From Bacteroidota bacterium (GTDB taxonomy: Bacteria > Bacteroidota > Bacteroidia > Chitinophagales > Chitinophagaceae): a stretch of DNA of 64,000 bases. A program made the position numbers and the translations under genes. Location of the stretch: contig JAFDYG010000457.1 of assembly GCA_018267545.1 (NCBI GenBank), positions 1 through 64,000 on the forward strand, in the 5' to 3' direction. A model generated the notes under the pieces. It was given only the letters and a program-made list of their open reading frames with translations, was not told the origin of the DNA and ran no database searches. Below, in pieces: positions 53,601-62,100 of this stretch. Each line of letters opens with the position of its first letter. Positions within the stretch are counted from its first letter, which is position 1.

Positions 53601-56600
53601 CGACTTCCACTATTCGGCTTAGGTTATCATAAGTGGTATAACTGTACTTACCATCTCCATCTACCGCCTGCTTCGCATTCTGACTGACGACCAGACGCCC
53701 CAGATTATCATACCAGAATTTAGTCATATGGGCATCTGGGGTATACTGTGCAACCACAAGATTGAGACTGTTGTAACGATAGTCAGTAGCCAGGATGTGG
53801 GCCGGGCGTATTACAGTCGTTCCTCTATACTGCTCTACATTACTGATAAAACCCGCCGAAAAATCAGGCCGGACGCCTTTGGGCGGTACCGTCCTGACTA
53901 GATTACCCGCCTGGTCATAGTAGTATAGGGTATAATGGAACTCTTTCACGTCATACTGCACGCTAAAGTTCTCCGCTGTACCCGTATTCAGGCATTTGGA
54001 GGTGTATAAGGCATCGAAGTTCGCCCCTATTTCCGCCTTACGCTGTTCATAGATACTATGCCCCATCGCTATGGCCATCTGATCGGCCTTCTGACAAGGA
54101 CTTTCTGTTTCTAGAAGCGGTGCTCCGTCACTCAGGATACGAGTATCACAGATAACTGTCTGCCTTTGAAGCAGATTCCCACGGGGGTCCGCCAAATTAC
54201 ATCCCGTCGCTGCAGCGGCAGCAATATAGTCTTTCCAGCTCAGCTGTAATCCTGTATGATAGTTAACAAATTGGGCCCAGGTATTATTATAGCTTATCTG
54301 GGCATCCGTCAGATCCGTTCCTGTAATGATCGGTGCATCAGCACAGGGCTGACCCGAGAAAGTCGTTTTATAACTTGTAGTTATCAAACTCAGCTGCGAA
54401 CAGATAACACAATGATTGCTTCCAGAGAAACCACAATTCAAAAATGCCGGCTTTGGCTGCGGGCTTGGAAGCGGGTAGGAGTCTACGACACGACAAACAT
54501 TGGTATAACAAGTACAGGTGTTCGGATCATTGAGAAGATTTGTGCTACTCTTACCGTTCTTACCTGCAAAACCATCTACTATCTGACAAGGGCATTCGCC
54601 ATTAACAAACGCAGCCTGATAGGGAACATCCTTACACTTCGGCTGGCCGTCGATAATTCCGCATTGCTGCATTGCATCAAATTCGACCTGCGTAAGGACG
54701 TCACCATAGGTGTTTTGCAGATAGGTATTCAGCTCCGTAAAGGTCGACACACCGGCCTCCTGTTTCAGCTGTGCAAACCGGTCACATGCGCATTTATCTA
54801 CAACCGTCATCATTTCCTTATTCACCTGCGGATTCAACCCATAAGGCTTCGGATAGTCTATCACAAAGGGATTGCATAACTGACTAATTGGTATATTCTT
54901 TTCAGCAAATACACTGGTGATGATTTGTTCGAAGGTAACGTCACCGTAGACTGATGAATCGGTCGGTTCAGAAGATGACCCGTGCGGATTAGAGGCGTCC
55001 AGCCCGTCTTCGCATACCGCTACCATCCGGGTAGTGATCTCGTTTAGAATATCGTTCACATCCGATCTCGCAGCCAGGGTAGGACATTGCAACAAGGCAT
55101 TTCTCCATCGCTCTATGTAACTGCTGCATTGTGTAACATGTGCCGCAGCCGCCTTATCTGTCAAAGAAACAGTGGGCGGGTCGCCAGCCACTGCAGGGAA
55201 CCCATCGAAGTGGTACTGACTTGTCATCTGTCCCATACTCGACGGGAATCGTAAAGTGTAACCGTCATTTACAAGCCCATCCTGATCCGGCGCCTGGCCA
55301 TTGTTCTTGATATAAACATTCACCAGCGAATCACGCACGAACGTATACAATCCTTTGTAGACATTCCATATCTGATTCTTTATGGGACCGGAGAGACTAT
55401 TCCAGGTGGTCCCGGTCGGGCTCCTTGGGGCCCCATTGTAACAATTATCTACGGCCTGCGGATAAGGAATAGCTGAAGTCGGCGGATTGGGGAGCGGGTT
55501 AGGGACAATGGAGCAAACAACACTTCCATATGCAATCTGCCAAAGACTAAGATCGTTATAATATCCCCCCACATGCGCCAAATTGTGCATATAGGTCTTC
55601 TGCGCTGGCCATAGCGAAAAGAAAGGGTCCAGGTCCTCGGTCGTATTGGATGAATTATGATAGGGACCGGTGATGTCAAACGTGGTCACATTATTCAGCC
55701 CATCGATAAAAGTATAGGCGCCGGCGGTTCTTAAATTCTGGGCCACCAATAGCTCATTGTATTCCGGATGATAGGGCAAAAGCTGCTCGGCCCAGGAAGG
55801 AACAAACGCGGCAGTGAAGTCTGCAGCCGACATGCCTGCCAGGCTGGAAGAAGAACCCGTTGGGTCCGGATTTCCGTTTGCATCCAGATAAGGCCCGCCG
55901 CTTGGAGACTTATATGCGTTCGTATGGAAAATGTTATAGAGATTGAACGAAGTCGAAGCCATCGGAGGGTTTGGATCCGATGCATATTGGCCGTTCATAG
56001 GCATCATATCCGCCAGCATCTGCGCCTTTATGACCTCTACCTTATCCACTCCGCAAGTCTGACAGGCCGAAGGAGGTAACTCACAACCGGTCTGTGTATG
56101 TAAGACTGTAGCGATCGAATCGATGATCCCCTGCTCGTCTTTACACATGGCGCTCGCTATATACTGATCTCTCAAAGTTTGTCTGTACAAGTCGCTTACT
56201 GTTAGCGTTTTCCTGACGGAATATGACCCTGCAGCCAGCTGCTTGGAAAAAGTAATAGTGTTATCAGACACCGTCGAGGGATATATATTCGATGCGTCTT
56301 TCGCCAAAAAATTCGGAGTACAGTTATTTGCAGCAGAAAGACTGACATTATTGAACTTCCAGATATAAGGGTCATGGTCTCCGGACTCATCGGTAATCGC
56401 AACTTCCAGGTCATACATACAGTCATAGCAAGTTTCACTGGCCAAATGACAATCCTTTAGTTTCAGCGCATCCGGCGTCAGTCTGTAGGTGAAATTGTAT
56501 AGCTCCCCAACCGGGACCAACAAGGTCGTCAACCCTTCAAGACTGTTGCCCTTCACCACGTTCGTTCCTGTACCCAGCAGATTCTGCGTCAGAGTCGACT

Positions 56601-58260
56601 GTCCCTGCCCCGGGTATTGAGACAGATCCAGATGCGCCAGATTCGCTGTCGGGTCGCCGGCAAGTGAGGTCGCAATGGTTCGCCCATGCATATCCACATA
56701 TGAGATGCTCATCTGACCATTGGCATCCTGGGTCATATTCTTGAAATAATGAGGGCTGATTCCTACCTCAGTGCCAAATAATCCGTCCAGCTGCTCCTGC
56801 GGAGCATTACCATAGAAATATTTTATCTCATGCCCGCTCCCCATCGTCATTGCCTGCCCTACCCCACTTTGCGACATTATCCTGCCGGTCGCATCCGGGG
56901 TATAACGCGTCACGGTATAGGGAAAACCGGCTGCGTCGGGGATATTCCCATTTCCGTCCTGAGCGATCTCCGGGTTGGCAGAACTGTAATATTTAGCAGA
57001 ACCACTATTTGTCGATAATGGCGGGGTTGAGCTGTTCCCGTTGCTGATAGGCTGAAGATCGAACAGCATTGCCGGATCGGATGCAGGGGTCTGGCCATTG
57101 AAGCTATTTAGCTCACGCGTGTAGCTCACAATATTATCAATCCCTGGTGTCGGCAGTATCTGGATGGCCGGTCTCCCCTGTCCATCATAAAATGTCTCCG
57201 CCGTTACCGTCGTATTCGTCGAATTATCTTTTGTAACCATCTGTCGCATCCGCAGGCTTCCATCATAGTACTGCATGACGGTCTTCCTTTTTCCATCTTC
57301 GGCAAAGGAAGTATTTACCTGCCAGTTTAATGACGGACTATGTCCGGTAAATGGAACGCTTGTTACGCTCGACCAGGGTGCATCGGTCCGGTTGCCCAGT
57401 ACCAGGTTATTGACGGCCCGTACACGGTAATACAATATCCCAGTGCCATCGTAAAACAGTGGGATATTATAGGAAACGACCCCAAACGGCAGATCGACCC
57501 GCGTGCTGTTATTCCTGAAAAGAAGTGTATAGTTCGGCGACCCGTCCGGATTCAGATAATCGCTCGTCACATCCCCCGGAACGAATGTCCATTCCAGCTG
57601 GGAACCGTTATTCAACGAACCTGAAGGCAAGGTCCAGCTCACCGGCAGCTCATCGGGCATGATATCGCATCCCGAGCAGGGCGCCGTCGGCAATAAAAGA
57701 GTAGCTATAGTGTTAGGGGCAAGATCAAAGTACAACGTTGCTTCCAGGTCGCTCTTCAGCATCAGCAGAGACAGCACGTTTACATTATTCGACAAGTTCT
57801 GCGGTGTCGTGCTGATCGTCGTTACGGTTGCCTTTATGAATCTCGCACCGGTCAAACTGACATATTTCTTTGTATCATAGCTAACGCCAGCATCCTTACT
57901 GTAATTAACCGTAAGGGTCACCGGGTCCATCGGAGTGGTCGAGGTGGAATTATCCCCGTAGACTATATTGAGTGTTACCGAAGCGGTAAAGTTATCGGGC
58001 AAATAGGCATTGTCTTCTTCCCTAATGTTGAACGAGATCACGTCCTTTATCGTCGCTGCTACTTCGCCCTGCGACGGACAGGCGGATTGGACAGAAGCAT
58101 TGTTAACAATATCGGCTCCAATCAGTTTATTGGAGGATAAAAATGGAATGCCCGCGTTCTGTGCAAGCACGTGGCTTCCTCCAGTACACCATGACAGGAG
58201 CAGCACAATAATCGTTCTGCAAGCATAAGACCTCAATAATAACGATCGTGGCGTGTTCAT
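50602..58260 (-). CDS. RHS/YD-repeat polymorphic toxin (DUF6443-type), secreted
   Basis: A 2552-residue protein with a signal peptide (ending HVLAQ, about residue 34). After N-terminal beta-rich domains comes the DUF6443-like segment (KRKTVMQYYDGSLRMRQMVT, VTAETFYDGQGRPAIQ). A long Cys-containing insert follows, then YD repeats (FHYTLYYYDQAGNLVRTVPP, TKFWYDNLGRLVVSQNAKQA) forming the RHS shell. The core ends with YDPRVGKFLSVDPLSRNFPQ and FIDLDGAERF (Asp2262). The last 290 residues are a linker and a toxin-like tip from about 2425 (TVYRTQGGELPNASQDRVII). Such proteins deliver the tip into rival cells. The tip family is not certain. Confidence 0.93.
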   Translation of the reverse strand: MNTPRSLLLRSYACRTIIVLLLSWCTGGSHVLAQNAGIPFLSSNKLIGADIVNNASVQSACPSQGEVAATIKDVISFNIREEDNAYLPDNFTASVTLNIVYGDNSTSTTPMDPVTLTVNYSKDAGVSYDTKKYVSLTGARFIKATVTTISTTPQNLSNNVNVLSLLMLKSDLEATLYFDLAPNTIATLLLPTAPCSGCDIMPDELPVSWTLPSGSLNNGSQLEWTFVPGDVTSDYLNPDGSPNYTLLFRNNSTRVDLPFGVVSYNIPLFYDGTGILYYRVRAVNNLVLGNRTDAPWSSVTSVPFTGHSPSLNWQVNTSFAEDGKRKTVMQYYDGSLRMRQMVTKDNSTNTTVTAETFYDGQGRPAIQILPTPGIDNIVSYTRELNSFNGQTPASDPAMLFDLQPISNGNSSTPPLSTNSGSAKYYSSANPEIAQDGNGNIPDAAGFPYTVTRYTPDATGRIMSQSGVGQAMTMGSGHEIKYFYGNAPQEQLDGLFGTEVGISPHYFKNMTQDANGQMSISYVDMHGRTIATSLAGDPTANLAHLDLSQYPGQGQSTLTQNLLGTGTNVVKGNSLEGLTTLLVPVGELYNFTYRLTPDALKLKDCHLASETCYDCMYDLEVAITDESGDHDPYIWKFNNVSLSAANNCTPNFLAKDASNIYPSTVSDNTITFSKQLAAGSYSVRKTLTVSDLYRQTLRDQYIASAMCKDEQGIIDSIATVLHTQTGCELPPSACQTCGVDKVEVIKAQMLADMMPMNGQYASDPNPPMASTSFNLYNIFHTNAYKSPSGGPYLDANGNPDPTGSSSSLAGMSAADFTAAFVPSWAEQLLPYHPEYNELLVAQNLRTAGAYTFIDGLNNVTTFDITGPYHNSSNTTEDLDPFFSLWPAQKTYMHNLAHVGGYYNDLSLWQIAYGSVVCSIVPNPLPNPPTSAIPYPQAVDNCYNGAPRSPTGTTWNSLSGPIKNQIWNVYKGLYTFVRDSLVNVYIKNNGQAPDQDGLVNDGYTLRFPSSMGQMTSQYHFDGFPAVAGDPPTVSLTDKAAAAHVTQCSSYIERWRNALLQCPTLAARSDVNDILNEITTRMVAVCEDGLDASNPHGSSSEPTDSSVYGDVTFEQIITSVFAEKNIPISQLCNPFVIDYPKPYGLNPQVNKEMMTVVDKCACDRFAQLKQEAGVSTFTELNTYLQNTYGDVLTQVEFDAMQQCGIIDGQPKCKDVPYQAAFVNGECPCQIVDGFAGKNGKSSTNLLNDPNTCTCYTNVCRVVDSYPLPSPQPKPAFLNCGFSGSNHCVICSQLSLITTSYKTTFSGQPCADAPIITGTDLTDAQISYNNTWAQFVNYHTGLQLSWKDYIAAAAATGCNLADPRGNLLQRQTVICDTRILSDGAPLLETESPCQKADQMAIAMGHSIYEQRKAEIGANFDALYTSKCLNTGTAENFSVQYDVKEFHYTLYYYDQAGNLVRTVPPKGVRPDFSAGFISNVEQYRGTTVIRPAHILATDYRYNSLNLVVAQYTPDAHMTKFWYDNLGRLVVSQNAKQAVDGDGKYSYTTYDNLSRIVEVGQKPQSQLMTQAISQSPSTLNSWLIGSVGTREQVTSTFYDALPIYMSTDLIAGLNLRNRVSYTTTQNLITDGEWNATYYSYDVHGNVDTVLQDYNAVSGIGETDRYKRITYDYDLISNKVNGVDYQHGLALEKETFYHRYFYDAENRIVEVKTSRDSIMWEREATYNYYKHGLLARTVLGQMQTQELRNSYTLQGWIKGVNSGGLFNYVPSSENNDGSACSPGTFPNILTINSRPVSGGPATYTARSEIIFEPGFGTGVGDEMATVIDPNAAVCVITPPGGGGIPTDPVSFPIAKDAFNYSLHYYLNDYTPISATTPVTGVLDALSSQAAPLFNGNIAAMTVNLPISSNGSSVSLPLADNGSKVYNYHYDQLNRLVAMDAFDGLNTANNTFSPVQLDHYKEQVTYDPNGNILSYDRNGNQASNEAMDRLVYSYPTGSNQLSSLTDNALDGSYTGDIKGTTSYSYDNIGNLTGDGSNALTWTVYGKIATQTGINGPMSYLYDAASKRITKTTGSGTTLYVRDALGNVLTTYLRGTSGSFVQQEIDLFGSSRLGALKSPAAPSQIALSGGKFAYVNTFTRGLKTYELANHLGNVLATITDKKIGVSSSSSSSLIDYYKPDVATVQDYYPFGMIMPGRNVTAAGAGNYRYGFNGKENDNEVKGVGDQIDYGMRVYDPRVGKFLSVDPLSRNFPQLTPYQYAGNTPIKFIDLDGAERFDPNVRPTGVTLLEKSTIPGGMFVSPHLHAGQYDLLGVVNPQGKSYWVARYTYTEGRYKGMYRDDYIVGTDGVFDFIKNSENYLWRANLLEFARTIDPEAGMGSLSQDYWHMWKRQASDPMTWMNLGVAYASTLPRVNAASALPRSLPIEEPPLPEEPSVTVYRTQGGELPNASQDRVIIGENGTVQIEGNNMLYVSLDEEHHAIYFYNKRGGAGKGAYISSFEIPQSLADDIKANAVPDAQGRANPTKPQISDPSKGNNMYGLPKAYIQKLREQAIQGSGKIKTP

Positions 58261-58297
58261 TTTCCGCTGATATTAATTTTCTTAAATAATCGTCTTT

Positions 58298-59110
58298 TTA
58301 AAGCTCCTTTGATACCCCATACCCTTCGTATTTACTTACCGGCCGATAGTTCCCCTCATTATCCTTTCGAATCCGGTCGGCTACAGTCACCGGCAATGCA
58401 CCATTCTCCTGATGCGAAATCCGGTCATACCGGTACACCGATACCTGCTCCCGTACGATATAATAGCTGCTATCTTTCTGCAACAACAAGCTCCCATCCG
58501 CCCGTGCAGATAATTCCCGGTAACTCTCAGCAGATATCGGTACCAAGCTCCGTTTAGTTTGTCTGATCTCATATGGCTGCAGGCTGACCGGGTCATATCT
58601 TACCCGGATCGCTTCCCTGGGCACATCTGTCTGCCGAACCATGGTTTTTCCTATAATTTCGATCTCCGCCGTATCCTTTGCTATTACCGACATCCCAACA
58701 AAATATCTTGTCGCCAGACGTTCGAGAGACGAATCCTTCAGCTGCCAGCCGATGGAATTCTTTAGCTGCCCGGCTATAGTATTAGGATGAGAATAGACGA
58801 GTATCCTTTTCATCCTCGCACTCACCAACAACAGCATACTATCATTGGCAATCTGTTCTATTTCACCATATCCGATATAGGTCCCCTCCTTGCAAAGAAC
58901 AAACCTTGCCTGGACATGACCCGTATCTCCCTCATCCATTAAATAATTGCAGGTGTTCACGATATCCATATCTACCTGCACAGGAAGCTGCTTGTAATTG
59001 TTACAGACCTTCATGAATAGCTTCAGCGATTCCATCTGGTCTTGTTTCTGGGCCCGGCAGAAAACTATCCCAAGCAATAATATCGGCAAAATCAGCATCT
59101 GTTTTTTCAT
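58298..59110 (-). CDS. secreted RHS-locus accessory protein, unknown
   Basis: A 270-residue protein with a signal peptide (MKKQMLILPILLLGIVFCRAQ). The mature part is beta-rich, with MLLLVSARMKRILVYSHPNT and IRVRYDPVSLQPYEIRQTKR. The second resembles the YDPVSLRL motif at the end of the large neighbouring protein. It sits between the two giant genes on the same strand, 8 bases after one and 37 before the other, so it is part of the RHS operon. It may help export or assembly; no motif proves this. Confidence 0.8.
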   Translation of the reverse strand: MKKQMLILPILLLGIVFCRAQKQDQMESLKLFMKVCNNYKQLPVQVDMDIVNTCNYLMDEGDTGHVQARFVLCKEGTYIGYGEIEQIANDSMLLLVSARMKRILVYSHPNTIAGQLKNSIGWQLKDSSLERLATRYFVGMSVIAKDTAEIEIIGKTMVRQTDVPREAIRVRYDPVSLQPYEIRQTKRSLVPISAESYRELSARADGSLLLQKDSSYYIVREQVSVYRYDRISHQENGALPVTVADRIRKDNEGNYRPVSKYEGYGVSKEL

Positions 59111-59118
59111 AGTTCATT

Positions 59119-62100
59119 TTATTGTACAGTGGTGATAGTCTTTTGTTTCGCACTTCTGGATTCCTTTATCGTCTTAATTCCTTTCTGCGTTTCCGCCTTG
59201 GTCCGGATCAACGTCCCCTCCTCGTCATATTCATAGAAGGCCGCATAGTTATTGTTGTCCAGTTCCGCCACTAGCCTGAGGCTCACCGGGTCATAGACAT
59301 AACTCTTCATTTCGGCATTGAACGGATGTATTCGTATATCGTCTATATATAATTTCTGAGAAGGATTGTTATTGACAAACTTAAACGTCCCTGACGTAAT
59401 CCCGGGAGAAGGGGTAAAAGGTCCTTCATAACGCTGCCATCCTTCGATGACAGGACCTTCGGGCTTCAGAACGACATCACTCTGCACACCATCGCTGAAC
59501 AGTATCTGATTATGGGTATAAGGAATGCCCGTATTGGTAAAGCCGCTGGAACCGGATTGTTCCTCCCTAACCCACGTGCTAAGCAGCATTTTCTTGCCGG
59601 CCGGCAAATTAAATCCGGGATTGAACATGCTAGCATCACCAGGGATCGCAGTAGTCGTTGTGCACCCGTTTTCCGTACTCAAGTCTATATACAGAGGAAG
59701 AAGCGCATTGTCACATTCCCATGTCAAGTCAGCCTCCGCAGTCCCATTCAAGTCTTTAGCACGGGTAAAAGCATATCCGGTCGCATGGAGTTGGTAAAAC
59801 CCGGGGCATAAAAAGATATGCGGAGGATGTGCATCGGGATAGTCTACAATCCCGGGAGTCGTAATATCCAGGTCAACGGAATACTCGTTGCCGCCTACTA
59901 CATAGGTGTTGTTATTTTGATCCGTTAAAGTCACGACAATGTTACCGACGAAATATTCACCATTATTTTCTCCACCCAGGTTAAACTGCACCCTTATGTT
60001 TGCACTGAAATCATAGAATCCGGCTGAAGGTATCTGCGTCCAGCTATCCCAGGTAAACTTCCCCTCCCTCTCGCTATTTGTCGGTGGATCGCTAGAGAAA
60101 AACATAGGTACGTGAGCTTTCACAACATTATGCCCACCAATATTGCTGTAAGAAACAGTATGTTCCTGAAAAAAAGTATTAGGCAGATCGGGGTCCGCAT
60201 AGACACTTCCGGTTATACCAGGATTATTCAACACTTTTGACGTATTGCTACCGAAGGGCAAGCTAAAGCTTGTATTATCCGTCGTCACCACCGGAACATT
60301 AACAGATGCCGTCTGCCCCTTAGTCACAGCCAGCACATATTTACCCGTATGAGCGTTAAAGTCGGTCGTATCCGTATTGACCAGACCGGTATTCGCCATT
60401 CCAAGCCAATCGACCTTATTATCTTTCGGACAATTAACAACATGGTCATTATCCAGTCCCTGGTCAAAGCCATTGTCCTCGAATCCTTCATAAACCGACT
60501 GGTAGGCAGGTGAATTGTTTGTTATCGCTAATGGCAGGGACTTTCGGTAGCCATACTGCGCCGATGTATAGATATTATTTGCATTCTTGGTTTCCAGCTC
60601 CAGCCCCCTCGAATTCATCCTTGTAACACGATTGCTTTCTATCCAGTTGGTCAATGTGGTATTTGGCACCAGCGAATTCGGACCATCGAAGTCCCAATAG
60701 GGAGTAAATCCCAGTAAAAATCCGTTTTCCATCAAATTGGTTGACACAGTCGGATCGATCGGCTTTGACGGGTCCGTCGTCCCCATGCGGTTGTCATAAA
60801 AGGTCAAAGTCCGATATCCCCTGAAATTTCCCAATACCCCCTTTTGATAAGGATTAATATGTTTATCGAGATATCCGTTGCAGTCCGGTACCTCTGTATA
60901 AGTACAGTTAGCGGAATTGTAGTCCATTCTATAAGTCCCGATCACTCCCTTGTCGATTTGCCATTTTTCGTTGAATTCCAGAGCGGTTGCAGCCAACACC
61001 TTGCTTGTATTCACCAGCGACAACACCCTGGTCGTACCGTTATCTACGATAGGGCTAACCAGGCTCGTCGCCGAAGCGACCATAGCATCCAGCATATTCC
61101 GGTGACCGCTGCGAATAACACGCAGTTTCCCGATCTGTGTATTCGTATACGGCTGACCAACACTGTCGATAAACATCAGGTCACGGGTCCCTGCCGGAAA
61201 AGGGGGGTTGACCTTATTCTTGTCCAACACCCAGATTCTACCCGTAGGCAATGAAGCCGGAGGACAACCCGGGCTAGATGGATTGTCTCCTGTGTAAAAA
61301 AGCTCGTCCCCACTCTCCAGCAGGTTCAGATCTACCGAGCCGCTGGTAAGTCGTCCGTCGCTGATAGAGAGAGGCACGGATGGGGTACTGGTGAAGGAAA
61401 CCCCGGTATTTTTGTATGCCAGCGCCATCCCGCTATACGCCCACCAGGCGGGATAGTTAGTCTTGTAGATCGGCTTGTCGAATTCATTGTTTGTCCGGGT
61501 GACGATCACCTGGCCGGTTTCGGCATCGTACAGCAGATTCTTTGTACCTACCCTGCTGCCTTTGTCCATCACCATCACACTATCCAGGACACTGTGAAAG
61601 TTTACAACTTTCGTTGTGGTGATCGCCCTGTAGATATTGTGGCTGGTGCCACTCACCGGCCATATAAAAGGTATCCAGAATGGGAGAAATACAGGAAAAA
61701 GGTCCACCTGTGCCTGTACCTCGATACTGCTGCTACTGACATTGAACTCACGCGTGTCGGTCATCAACTCGACGTCGATCCCGAGATTCCCCGAAGTGAT
61801 AGTCCCCCCGGAAGACGATACGAAGTCGAACTTTTCATCAAGTCCGTTTATTCCCGTATTGCGATAGTAGTTCTCTGTATAGCTCACTTTCAATGTAGGA
61901 TCGTTCTCCGCATACGAGGTCTGGCTATGCATCTTGCCATGCATATCGTTCGTAGCTATAAGGAAACCTTGCGAGATGGTCCGGCTATCGAAGGCATATT
62001 TGGAAAAGAAATTCGTGGTGGAAGCATCATGAGCTACGAGATTCGTAGTTCCATCCAGAGCCGTATTGCTATAGAATACAGGATAATCCTTTGCCGTATA